Assembly (NCBI GenBank): GCA_036345935.2
Contig: JADWOT020000004.1
Coordinates: forward strand, 16,795,423 to 16,859,422
Origin: Taenia hydatigena
Lineage: Eukaryota > Platyhelminthes > Cestoda > Cyclophyllidea > Taeniidae
Reading direction: 5' to 3'
DNA length: 64,000 bases
Below the pieces are notes generated by a model. That model was given only the letters and a program-made list of their open reading frames with translations, was not told the origin of the DNA and made no database searches. Made by a program: the position numbers and the translations under genes. Of this stretch, positions 48,820 to 61,200 are shown piece by piece; the first letter of the stretch is position 1, and every line of letters starts with the position of its first letter.

Positions 48820-49535
48820 CCCAGCGATTTGCTGCGTACAGACCTATGGAGAAGCAGAACCGTTGCCACTTTTTAAAAGTTTTAGATGCTTGTACATATG
48901 TAATCAAGTAAATTAAACAAACTCACAGGTAATTTGAATTAATAGAGTTTGTGATATTTAACTGAAATTATTATAGTGCTCGTATTTGAAGGGGGAAACT
49001 TTGCGTACTTGGCTCTTCTGTGCAATTAATGGGACAACGATAAGGGCATAAAATATGCTAGATTGCATTAAATGTCAACTCGGAAACAAAACTATTGTAA
49101 ATTTTTAAAATTATTTGACGCTTGCAGGCAGTAACATAGTAATACTAGTAGTCTATTCATTAATATTCCCTGCACATAAATTTGCCCTTTAATCAAGATG
49201 ACAGTCGTGGGTATTATTAAAAGAATCAAGAATTGCCAATCCATTTAGTTAATTATGCGCTTTTGCTCCATCAAAAACGTTGCAACGATGCATCATTAGG
49301 CGTGTTAGATGCACTCAATAAGTTTCAGATTGTTCCTTTGTGCTATTTGATTGGACCTATCTAACACATGTTTGCTGACATTTTGGAATTGATTGCTAGT
49401 TTTATCAACGGTAACAGTAATAATGAAATTCAGTTTTGAGATTTAAGATGTTGCTTATAAAATTTAATTATATTCTAATCGTTCAAATAATTCATTTAGG
49501 AGCCAATTTGTTGATTTTACTAGAGATTGATGTTT

Positions 49536-49722
49536 GTAGCATCCCGAGGCTCCCTCAAAGGCAAAATAATGCAGAATACTGGAGTAGAATATATATATTC
49601 AACGGGCAGACAAAAATAATCTGCTGGCGCGGCTCGAAGGCCAACCTACGTAGCTAAGGCACTATGGTCACCTCTGTGACCCTGACCAAAACCGGTAGTT
49701 CAAACAAACACAGTACTACAAT
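49536..49722 (+). repeat. Dispersed repeat family A, copy 3
   Basis: Third copy of the unit at 40.6 and 45.0 kb, a little more diverged (CTGCTGGCGCGGCTCGAAGG). Ends with CAAACAAACACAGTACTACA. The three copies lie about 4.3-4.6 kb apart, all in the same orientation, on either side of the REC114 and CFAP20 genes. Confidence 0.75.
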
Positions 49723-49975
49723 GTTGTTGCAAGTCCTACTACCTCACCCTATCTTTTTAATGCTGAGCTATATTTAATTAATCCTGTAGAATAATCTCTT
49801 TAACATTTTCCCAAAACTAATCCGATCTTATGTTATGCAAAACCTTCTACGAAATTAGCCCTATCTCTTCCAAAATGGTCACGCCAATTATCCCTCTTCA
49901 CTTGCTAAAGATGCAGCAGACATTGGAGCACCGTTAGTCAAGTCGAACAAATTATAATTTAAAATATCTTATAGT

Positions 49976-50234
49976 TTACTCAACCTCAAAAATAACTTCT
50001 GGGCCTCTTTTGTGTCGAAACCCAAGCATATTCTCTTCGGCGAAGGCCATTGACTGTAAAGCATCGAGATAAGCCTTTCTAATGCACACGAATCCTCCCA
50101 AACTGTGCAACGCTGTGGACGCCTTGCTTGGTCTTAAAATATTTGTTGGTAGTGCTGATGTCATCTGCCATGCACAGATAGCAATAGTGCATATGAGAAG
50201 AAGCTTGTTGCACGACATCACCATACACTTATAT
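49976..50234 (-). CDS. Candidate secreted peptide precursor, 82 aa
   Basis: An exon begins at 50234 after the strong acceptor CTTTCTTTTCAG; ATG follows ten bases later at 50224. The product opens with a clear signal peptide (MSCNKLLLICTIAICAWQ, predicted cut after MTSA), leaving about 58 residues. The mature part holds one cysteine, an amphipathic stretch AYLDALQSMAFAEENMLGF and a basic HKR site nine residues before the end. A short gene with an acceptor just before the ATG, a signal sequence and a basic cleavage site fits a neuropeptide or peptide-hormone precursor. The typical amidation Gly before the basic pair is absent, and I recognise no known family (not a normal NPF/RPRF type). A 5' non-coding exon or a trans-spliced leader is expected. 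The stop TAA is at 49976-49978. Confidence 0.5.
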
Positions 50235-50299
50235 CTGAAAAGAAAGCAGAGGGGACATGATAGGCACCACATCAAAGTGAATTTATCCTTGATCAACTA

Positions 50300-52093
50300 A
50301 CTATGCCAAAATTGTTGGACAAAAAACTACGGACTATCGCGTAGTGAAGTTATGGAGAGAATAAAGGAGACAGACTCACCCAATTATGTTCTGATCCATT
50401 TAAGGAGACTAAGCTCCGTTTTATACTCAGCTGAATGGCTCTAATACAAACACACCTTCGAGAGACCTATCTTATCTGACAGTAGGCAGTGGAAGGAAAT
50501 TTGCCTTGATGTCAAAGCCAGGTGCAGGCTTTCCCAGTGGAATCAAAAACTGATCATTTGAGTGGGCGGTTACGGGTTCAAAGGTGGTGGAAATAAATGA
50601 CACAAATAGTCGCTATCTTTTAAAAGCCTTTGCTTTTACAAAATTAGATTTATTACACGAAAAGAAATCAAGTTAATGTGCTGGCAGTGGAGTCATTTAA
50701 AAGGAAATTAGTAGACCGTTTCCCCCCTAAACTGGTGGACGAAGAATAACCAATTTTTTCCATTTACAACGCCGCCTTAATCTCCTTAATTTTTTGCTTT
50801 AGAAACATTTTATTTAAGTTGGAAAGTTTTGCGCAGTTATTCTGCTTATTTGCCTGTCGTGCCCGAGGCGCTTGTTTTAAAACCGGTGGGAATGCTTTTC
50901 TTGCCAATTATCACGCCAGTTTTGATAGCCGAACTTAAGTTTTTTGCTTTTATTGTATCAAAAATTTGGACCTGATGTAAGACAAACAGGCACGCACACC
51001 CCCTTTTCGTTTGGACAGAACTGCGAAGGATGTGTAAACAGAAGCAACACTTCTGCCACATGCACACATATAGACCTGGGTAAACACATCAACTCTGTCA
51101 TTAAGGCTAATCCACAAATAGGATAAGGCCACTCAAAAACATTTTTATAAATCTGTGAATAAATGAAAGCCAGGTCACAATTTGATTACCTTCTCTGCAG
51201 TAACAGCGGGACATGAGCTGTTTTAGTGTGTTTACAGATTCATTACAGTTCTAGCATTTCAAATAAGATTTCCTACAATTGCTTACTTTACTTAATGGGA
51301 TTATTGAACTTTGATTTAATCAATTAGGCACAAAAAGCACCGTGAAACAAACAAGGAGAAATTGACATATAATCGACATAGCGCCAGTGCTTATTAGCTG
51401 GAGACAAGTCGGCCTCGGCATTAAGATGGTTTAGCGTCACCACATGCTGCATGAGATGGTGACAATTTTTCAGGCATTATTTTAAAACTACATCATTCAC
51501 ATGATTCGTTTTGTGACATTTCTGGTGGTTAATAGTGCGCTTAAATTTAATGTTCAATAAGAACATTTGATTCTACACTCTATCATAGCTTCACGCTCCT
51601 TCGTTCGTACAATTTTTCGCCTGTTAAAGGAATGCATGATATCGCATTACTTTGCGAGAGTTTTTAAGTCTGAACGAACGTTGAAGCAAACGAAAACCAT
51701 TCAGTCGGCAAATAAGTGGTAGTGTTGTGCAATTTATGTTTAAAGTTACTTGTTAACTTTACGTGCTTTGGTTTTTACCCGTTTAAAACCACTAAAATAT
51801 ACCACTATTTGTTAAGGTCACAGTTGTTCTCTCGTGTCAATGTTGGACTGCCGTTCGCATTTGAAATTGGGTCGTATGCATAATGGGAATATGTGAGTGG
51901 TTTGTGCCTTCTTACATCGCGAGTTTTGCAAAAAGTCCGCCTTACTGATGGCACCCAGCTTCTTCACAGTGGACCTCTAGTTTGTATGCATGATTGTAGT
52001 GGCGCATAGCATTAAACACACAGTATATTTGCTCATGGAACAATTCTTTTTATGTCACTCACACATTACTTTGGTGACTCTTTTTTCTATCAG
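50300..52093. other. Intergenic region upstream of PDP1
   Basis: Should contain the first exon of the PDP1 gene, which I could not place: it must end in phase 1. A minus-strand stretch at 50971-50846 (Lys-rich, after a CATCAG acceptor, ending SASGTTGK) could be a last exon of an unknown gene but has no partner exon that I can see. The rest is AT-rich. Confidence 0.4.
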
Positions 52094-55000
52094 CGAAATT
52101 GCTCAGAAACATTCGACCACACCTGAATAACAGGAGAAGTGAAAATCTACGGCAAAGTTCTTGCGGCAACTCCGTTCCCGCTCCGCGCATGCGCTTTCGG
52201 TCACCTTTTCATGGTTCCGTTAAGGCTGAAAACATAGATACTTTTCTTGACACCAAAACGATTCACGTCAATTTCGCTGACTATGTAGCACAGGGTCGCA
52301 TCTCTGCAAAATGTCCAATTCGAAAAGTTCATGCTAGCCAGCTTGCTGCTAACAATCCCATCGAAGACAGGTGGAACTGTGGCTTTATTCAGGTTGGCAA
52401 CTTCTTAATTGTTTTGTTCTCTAAGACTCCACTTTTTCTATTACATTGTTGGCCGCTTTAGACGAATGACAAAATATCAAAATTCGTTTTCTCCGTTATC
52501 GATGGCCACTCAGGCTCCTCATGTAGCCATGCGCTGGCTTGGATCGTGCTAGAGTACATCGCCGCAGCTCTTGTAGAGCTTGAAGATCTCTCCGCTGCAA
52601 TAAAACGTCTCGAAGGTTCACCTTCCGACTGTGACCTGCCTCCTCGGATTGTGGAGCAACCCACCCTCTATAACAATAAAGGCAAAAATGTGACAAAGCG
52701 CTTCCTCACCAATCGACTGCCTCCTCCTGATGTTAGGCAATTCCTCATCGACAGATTAGTCATTTTCATGCAGGAGTTGACGCTCTCACCGCTGTCGGAA
52801 AAGCAAATCTGTAGGTTCATGTCATTCCAGTGTTTTCTTCTTGGTCGCGTTGAACTTTTGCGCCTCTCTTAAATTTAATCTCGTACCGATGTTTATTTTG
52901 AAGATGTCATGTGCTTTATAAGATCTCTGTATTCTCTCGCAGACATGCCTTGTTTTCTTTTGGCCTCCCTCTTCGCGCTCTTGCCCTTTGTGATCTAGGC
53001 ACTTTCTTGGGGCACTCCACACAGAAAATTTGTCTATCATTCCCCTCGCCAAATCACGAGCAAAAACCTCCACTTACCTTGCGCTTTTGCCCCACCTAAG
53101 CGGGTGTGTTTCCCTCCTCTTGTGTGCGTGTGTGCACTGAACTTGTGCAGACTGCATTGCCAAAAAAGCAGTTTCACATAAACAGAAACTTTTTTATCTG
53201 TTTTTACATTGTTTACTAAACCCAGACTGGCATATGATGGTGATTTAGGAACTCATTGTCCCTCACTTATATTTTTTTGGTCAGTAGAAGCTTGGAAGGT
53301 GTAAGGTCCTTCGAGCGGAATTTCGGTTTACATCTTTGAAATCGCTGACTCGTTCACTTTCTCTTAATTATTTTGTACTTTTCTATCTCCATACTCTCAA
53401 GAATCGGTGTGGCAAGTACCAATTAAGACCTGTCAACTTTTATGAATAGCAAACTCCTGTAGAAATCTCAAGACTAGCGGGATGGAATACGCCTTCCTCT
53501 AAAATAAACCTTAATTAGTTCAATTTACCTGGCTAAGGCAACTTTTGCTGTCATTAGACCTCAGCCCTTTATTTTCCGATGGGGTTACGTCAACACTAAG
53601 TGGGCTTCCCGATTGAAGCGAAATTTGGGCGGTTAGTACCCTCTTACTCTACTCATGAGAGGCAAAGTTTTGGTGATTAACGTTTATTCCCCTCTCTTCC
53701 CTGCACTAACCACCTCGGAAAGGTAGTCACGCTGGCCACAACCAAAACTCCGTGATTTCATTTCATTTTATTTATATTTTTTAAGTGAATCGTTTGTTTA
53801 CGCCGCCCGCACACCTACCAACCCCGGCTGTAGTTGTGTTTAGTCCAGCGACGGTTCCTGTTTTCATTAGTTTTTTCGTTTTCTGCGTAAAATAATGGTT
53901 CAGCCTTTCCCCATACACCTGAATCGCAGCATTTGGAAGCTGGTTTCCGTGCTTTCCGCTCATCTATTTATATCTCTGAGCTGTGATTCCTCACTTTCAC
54001 ACCTCATTCGGCCCTTTCTCGACAACTCCAAGCATTGTTCGGAGGTTGTCACCATGAATTGAATGCGTGATTTGCAACTGAGACGGCATTTTGGCCTTTC
54101 TCTCATTCCGTCCTGGTTTTTTGAACCCAAAATCGCTTCTTCCTTCTAACCAAGCTCCAAAGTCCAGAATTCAGTCCACATCTTATAGACTTACGCTCGT
54201 CTTCTTGGGTCTCCATAGGACCTTCTTCATCCACAAATCCTGCACTGGGCGGGGTCGTTTACTCGAGCAGCACTTAATCACTTTTCTGCTAGTTTTTAGG
54301 TGAAGCACTGCCTGGCTGTTCTTGAATATCCAACTGTGGCGAATTTTGTTGACTACATAAACCTCTAACCCAAGTCCTAACCGGTTTTTTTGGTGTCTGG
54401 TTCGTGCATTGCTAGTTGTTTTCTCTCTTTGCTCCCAACTACCACCGCTGTCTCACATTCGCTGTGGCGGCGACACTTAGACCGCCTTGTGAATGAGCCA
54501 TCCTCCAGCAAGGCAGCGAACAGATGACAAGTGTGTGTAGTTGTGTGCGCACGTGTGTGTGTGTGTTTAACACACACATCTCCATCCATTTGCATAAGCC
54601 TCATGCTTCACCCTCCCTCCTCTCCGTTCTCTCGGTGCGTGCATACACGTGGACACACCCGTGCATTTGCATACCCCTTAAAGATGTGTGTAGGAGGGAG
54701 TTCACTGTTCACGTGTGTGTTTATTTTTCATCAAAAGTTATTTTAAGTTACTGCCACTGCTTTTTTCCTCTGAAGAGGGGACGGCAGGCTTACACTCCTT
54801 TTTAATGAAGGAGGTCAAGCCAACTGCTTATCAAGATGTGAAGTGCAAAGGTCGGTCATGCAACGCCCTGTTCTCCTCTCAAGCTCACGGGTTTAGACTG
54901 CCCTTTGAGCTGTCAAAATTCCTCCGATTATACGCCACAATGCGAAACTCTATGACTGCGTGGGAGAGGATCGCCTCCGCACTACCACAGGAAATATCAC

Positions 55001-58000
55001 AAGGGCTTGCAAATCATAGTTCACGACAGATTTGCGTAAAATGTATTTTTCTCGCATCATGGGTAACCAGTCTGTTTGCAACACGATTGAGTGCAACTGG
55101 TTATTAGTGAGCTTGATGAATTGGGCGTCACATATGTGTGACATGCAACAAGGGGAATTGTTAAACGCGCTCTCTCCCTCTTCTTGGAATCACGTTTTCA
55201 GGTACATTTGAACCTAGTCGAAACAGTTTTTCCCAAGCATGGGTAGCGTCAAGTAATCAAAGGCTTGAAACCAAACGACCTCCGCCCAGCAGGAAAAGGG
55301 CGGTGCCAAAAGTGCTCCGGTTCTTGTTTTATTGCGTTTTCACAAGTGAGTTGTGTCTTTATTTCCTGAGACTGTGCGTCCCTGACTCCACACGGCCACT
55401 CATTAAAATGTGAATCACATTTGTATGCAAATTTGACTCGCGATAATCACTGTGCCTGGCGCATTGGAAAGCTCTCCTCCGGAAGTCGTCCTTGAGTCAA
55501 TGAATTTCATTATCCTGCTTGGTGACCACAGGGCTCCCTCCTTTGGGCTATCCGTTGTCAGCGCGAAAAACAACACCGATGATAGAGGAGCAAGCTGAAC
55601 GACATAAGTAATGGTAGGGCGTCAGGGCGTCGTTAAATTGTCTTTCTTGATTTCTGCACCTCCAAGGGTGGTCAAATAGCCGTGGTAGCCCCGCACTACC
55701 CTCATAAGTCTTTCACCCACTCCCAATTTATCCAACTTTAAACCCCATGGAGGCAAAAAAGGAGCCGAATGCCAATGCGAATTCCAATCGTTGTGCATTC
55801 TTTTTGTGTAGCCATGTACTTTCGAGATGCATCCGCCTTGGCCTGCAGCCTCCACATTGTTTATTTAGTATCGATGGTCTCTCAGCAGAAGGTGTGCACT
55901 GGTATTACAGGTGACCAAGTTTTGCCGCTCCGTTGCATTCTCCTGCATTTTTTCTAAAAAGAACAAACTTTGGAACCGGGTAAAGTACACCTCTGGTTCC
56001 TCCCACCCACTTACCCCTATCCCTGCTAACTTCATATAGCGAGAATAACGCGGCCTTATTGCGTCAGCAGTGTTTTTTAGTAAGGCTGCTAAAACAAAAC
56101 CTTATTTATAGGTCACTACTTAGGTAAGCTTTTTTTTTGCTTTTTCCCCCTCTGACGTTTTAGGTCTGGCAGGATTTTTTTTCCACATTATCCCTACTTA
56201 TTCGGGAATTGAGGCTACGGTGATAAAATATTAAAAAAAGTTAATCATTTCACTGTTTTCATTTGATGGGTTACTTCATTTCTTTCGATTTTCGAAGAAA
56301 GTGTGTGGCATCGTTACGTAGCCTTTGCTGCTTATTTTATTTAAGTAATAATATCACTCTACAATAGTGAATTGAGGGACTTAATTATCAATTTCCTAGG
56401 CAACGGCTGTGTACTCAAGTGTCGTTTTTCACTTTCCTTTTGCGGAAACCAAGGCGACGAAGACCTGAATGTCTCTAAATACAATTGTCGCCCATTTAGA
56501 TATGCCTACCAGGACTGGTGTATGAGTTGTTCAACTTACAATTTAATGCTACCTCAAATTTTTAGGCCATGGTGGTCCTGGAATCGGAGTTTAGAAGCAT
56601 CCTAGCTCTACTAATTGGTGGTTGTCTGAGCGTACTGAATTTGACAAAGTAGCCATGTGAACCACATCTTGCCTTGCTTAATTCACACCTTGGCAGTTGT
56701 TTTATAAGATCCGGCGGGAACGGGGGGAAGAGGCACAACAATTGACTTTGATTCCCCTTAGTTTCTTTTCATTGCTTTCAAGATTCGCTGGAAAATAGTT
56801 TATCCGGTCATTATGCAGCTAGCCCCTTGCATAGTACCCTCCGCTCTCTTCTGGTGTTGGACGCTTAGGCAGAACGTAGCCTTTAAATTGCTTTTGTTAG
56901 TAACTAAGGTTTGATTCTATCGTGTACAGAGCCCCTTCTTCTCAAACAAATAGAGTATCATGGATCATGGAGTTCGGGGATAGGCTTGATTCTGTTTTGT
57001 TTGCCACAGCCTCTGTGTTCATTAAAATCACCTCCAACTCAATCATCATGCTCACCTCCCTTTTTCCCTCATCGCAGGGGAGGAAGTATTAATGCGTCTG
57101 GACAGTGAGTTGTGCTCCATCGGTCTGGGCAGTGTTTCAACGTTGTCAGAGCCGACGGAGAATCCATTCTCCTCGACAGCAGCGGCAGCAGCACTTTCAG
57201 TGGACTTGCTACACCTGGCACAAAGTGGCGCAGTCGGAGTTTTCGGCCTTCTTGACTGGAACGTCCAAGACGGTAACGACGGTGGCGTTGAATTGCAAAT
57301 CGCTAATGTTGGTGACTGTTCTGCCGTTCTCTTCTCCACAGTTAATGACTCGGGTGGGTTGCACCCTCATCTTCACTAGTCTCCTCGTTTTCTGAGGTCC
57401 GGAAGTAAATAATCTGGTATCTGCGTTCTGCTACAGGTGAATTAAAGCCAAAGCGCCTGACCACACCGCACAATGGTAGTACAAACGTCGATGAGTTGCG
57501 ACGCTTGATGCTTGAGCACCCGGATGATAAGGAGGAGGATTTGATACGCAACGGTGGCCGCCTGTTGGGCGAACTGGCGCCTACGCGAGCCTTTGGTGAT
57601 GTGCGCTACAAGTGGACGATGGAACGTCTGCAGCAGATGACTGATTACTTCGGTGCTGATGCCGATTCAGCCGAGAAGATGACTGCGAGCTCATGGGCAG
57701 GGTTGGAGGCGTTCCCCACACCTTACACCTCTCCACCTTATCTCACGGCTAAACCAGAAGTCACGACTTGTATGGTAGGCGGTCCCTTCATTAAATCATT
57801 TATGTGGCACTTAGGCTATCCTAGAAAGTATACTAATCCAAAAGTTGGTTTACTCCCAAAATGGAAAGGGATTATTCAGTTGGTAGCTTGGGTGGCATGG
57901 TGAGTGACGTGAGTCCTTTTTTCCCCGCCTAGGTGAAGCCCTCCGATCGATACCTTGTTTTGGCAACAGACGGACTGTGGGACACCCTAAGTCCGGAGAT

Positions 58001-58229
58001 GGCGGCATCCCTACTGAGTCGTCTCCATCCCGACCAGTGTCCGGCGACGCGTCTCATACGAGCCGCGCTCTCTTTGGCCCCCGGTCTGGGGCCGCTGAGC
58101 AACCGCGGGACGACAAAGGAGGACTCCAGACTCGCCTCTCTTCTCCTCTCCCTTCCTGCTGGAGTCGCTCGACTCTATCGAGATGACATTACTTTGGTGG
58201 TTGTGGAGTTGAACACCCCCTCCGCGTGA
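52094..58229 (+). CDS. PDP1: Pyruvate dehydrogenase phosphatase catalytic subunit, 5' end missing
   Basis: A PP2C-family phosphatase in five visible exons: 52094-52392, 52462-52810, 57078-57353, 57437-57774, 57933-58229. Introns are 69, 4267, 83 and 158 bp; the phases (0, 1, 1, 0) join perfectly. About 518 residues are visible; human PDP1 has 537. Matches to PDP1 in order: LAANNPIEDRW; VIDGHSGSSCSHA (metal-binding D at 52501); LQIANVGDCSAVLF; ELRRLMLEHP; GRLLGELAPTRAFGDVRYKW; TSPPYLTAKPEV; RYLVLATDGLWDTLSPE; and ARLYRDDITLVVVE. The enzyme removes phosphate from the E1-alpha subunit of pyruvate dehydrogenase in the mitochondrial matrix, reactivating it. The first visible residues, KLLRNIRPHLNNRR, are basic with no acids, as in a mitochondrial presequence. 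The start codon exon is not identified (exon 1 here begins in phase 1). The large second intron contains only repeats and short random frames. Confidence 0.95.
54542..54579. repeat. Small GT/AC palindromic repeat in PDP1 intron
   Basis: A GT run followed directly by TTTAA and an AC run, so the two halves can pair. It lies in the 4.3 kb intron of PDP1. Confidence 0.7.
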
Positions 58230-61200
58230 GGGATCTTTTCCTACTTATCTTTGTTTTAAATTCGGTGAGTGTGTACATATGGCCCATTTCTCCCCTCTCT
58301 CTTCGGCCTTTTCAAGGAGAGCTTTATTTTGCTACGAATAATTTCGGTGTTTTTTTCGGGAGGAATTGGGATCAGCGAGAAAATGAACTATCGTCGTGAG
58401 CCAATATTCGTATCAAGGGGATGATTGAATGGTAGGTGTATAGTGTAGAAGCTGGGTACTAAGGCTCTTAGATGGTGCTAGGATGCCTGGTTTTTTTTTT
58501 CAAAATACGGGATTCTGGAGCAAGAGGGTCTCATGATTCGGTCTCCTTACCCACTTTCAAATTACATTGTTACTAAAGACTAAAAAGACCTCTGCCGTGC
58601 CATGGGATATATCTTTTTTTATGATCGGCGGGAGTCGTTTAAAAGGTTGATTTGGCACCACATTTTGGTGATTTTTGTTCACTGAGGCAGGCACTGTTTG
58701 GACCACAAAAATGGATACGTTTGCGCTCACCAAACCTTAATGAAAAAATTATCCGTAGTTAGGTTATGTTTATGTCCGAGTAAATTCATGCCGATTGCTT
58801 ACAACAAAGGAATTTGGCTCGGTTAAGAGAAACTGCTTTAAATTGGTTCAGTAAATGCTTTCATTTAAGTGAGCTAAACCAATAAGTGGGCCGCGTGACC
58901 CTTAAACGCTGCCAACTTCGTCAGGGATGGCGACGCTGCGTCTCTTAAGGCCGTCAAAAAATGACCACAAAGTGAAGCTTCTGGCTTTTTGAGGGCCTTG
59001 AAATCTAATCAATAAATACCTTTTTGTTTTCAAAAAAGGGAATCAAATAAAACCTAGCATAGCCTTATCATCTTGGCGTCTTTTTACGGTTGTTCGGTGT
59101 GGGCAGAAGCCTTGGCGTCCTGGTGGCTGAATCCGCCCCTAGTGCGCCATCTCGTATGAGGGCTTGTAACATGAGACGAGTGTCACGAGGCTAAGGTAGT
59201 GCCTAAAACTATGGTGAGTATGAAAATCGAGTAGGTGGATCTATCACACAAATGTATGTTTTTCAGGTTTTAATCCATGGTAGATTGGATTTTAACTGCA
59301 GTTCGGCCATCTGTTGTATAATCCCATTTTATAGGTTTGAACTCAAAGAAGGTGATTTAGATGTTTACCAGGTCACTGAAAGGGCGCTTGGAGCGTCGAA
59401 CGGTTTGTTTGTGTTCCAGAAGAAAACGCCTGAGGAAAGGTAGTGGCGCCGCGCGAATCCTCCTTTGAAGGATTCTCCACTTGTCAACATGAAAATTTTC
59501 CATTTATGCACTCTAATTTTACTTTGATGAGCAGTAACAAGCACATATACAAGGAAGAGAAGGCGCGTCCCACTTTCCGCTCTCCTATAATTTCCCAAAT
59601 ATATATTTTTTTAACATCTAGAAGTTGATAGACAATTCGTTTGTTTTTTGTAAACGAAGTCCAACTTATGGACATTAGCGAAGGGATCAAACGGTGTTAG
59701 GCGGCCGTCGGTAGAGTGCACTGCCACAACAGTCCTTTATTTGTATGCTTTTGTCAGATGTGATTGCTAATGTGCATGATTTGTTGGGGCATATGCACTT
59801 ACCTCAATTATATGTGTCCTCTAATGGTTACAAACCTTAACAGAAAATTTAGTTTGGACCTGAGGCAATGTGTCAATGCATTTGTGGAAGGTATGACGAC
59901 AAAACATTTTACAGCGCCAACGAAGACCTCTCCGCGAAAGTGTCATTGTGATTATGAATAGCTCAAAGATAAAAACTGCATTAATTATGTGGAGATTCAT
60001 CAGTTTCCACAAAATTCACGTGTACCTTTCACAGAAAGCGTTCGGGGTATCAGGTGCCCGATTCGACTCTTAGTAGTTCCGGGGGAGGATAAGACAACTG
60101 ATCTACGCCTGCCTTACTCAGAGGCACTGGAGGGCGGGGGTGGAGTACTGATTCACCAGACAAGTGAGTCAAACTTACAGGCTCCAAAACTGTCACTTTG
60201 TTTTCCTCTTTGTCCTACCCACGTAATGGACCTGCGTCGAGCGCGTAAGCAGTACTAAACATTCGGCATTGGGAAAAGCCTTTGTAGTCCTCTCTCTACT
60301 CGAAAATTGTATTGGTTACCTTAGATGACTCACCTATAACTCTCTCTCCACACACATATAAGGCTTATGAGGTGCACGTCACTTCATCCAAGCAGCGATT
60401 GTACCTGAGACCACTTATAGCCTCAACGGTATTCAGGCAAAGGGCAAGCCAATCAGTTCGAAGCAAGTCTGACACCAGAATGCCAAAACAAGACCAAACT
60501 CCGCCACAAAACTCAGGCTTAGTGAGACTTGTAGCCGTGTCATAATGAGAGGGTACAAATGGTGATTAACAATCCTTCTTGTTCATGTTCTTCCCACTGA
60601 AGCTGACATTTGTCGATCATTTGATCATATGCGGTACAGGAGGCACAATTCGGAGGTCATCTTAAGACATAAATGGGACTAGAGGGGGAGTAGAGGTGGC
60701 AAAGGTCAATCCTCGTGATTATGGGGGCGGAACCTTCCACAAAAGTAAACTTCACGGCCAAAATGCGTCAGACTGTGATTTTATTTTAATAAAAGCACAC
60801 AAATCAAGTCGGCCACTTCACAAACCTACGTATGTGGGTGGTAGACTGCAACCCCTTGCATGACAGGTAAAGTGTTTCCAACGCTCATGATGTTTTGTGC
60901 ACACCCGAGCGCAGAGAGCAACCCATCAGAACATCTCATTAGTAGAAGACTGATTAGAAACACAAGGAATTAAATTTTGATGATTTGATAAATGTGGGAG
61001 GTGGAAGAGCCTTAAATGTTTTGCAGCACAGACCTCCAGGTAGAACAGTCTGGTGTGTGTCTGGCTTAAAATGCGGTGACATGCCTAAGCAATAATTTGT
61101 GAGCAAAATTCGGGAAGTCTTAAGCAAAGCACGCGCCTAAATTGAATTTTTTGTCACTTGGCTCTTCTTCCTATCACTTTTGTGTAATGTTCCCAGCAGA

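Noticed and set aside
54715..55107. 130-codon + strand frame
   Set aside because: Sits in the large PDP1 intron without splice sites, codon bias or known motif.
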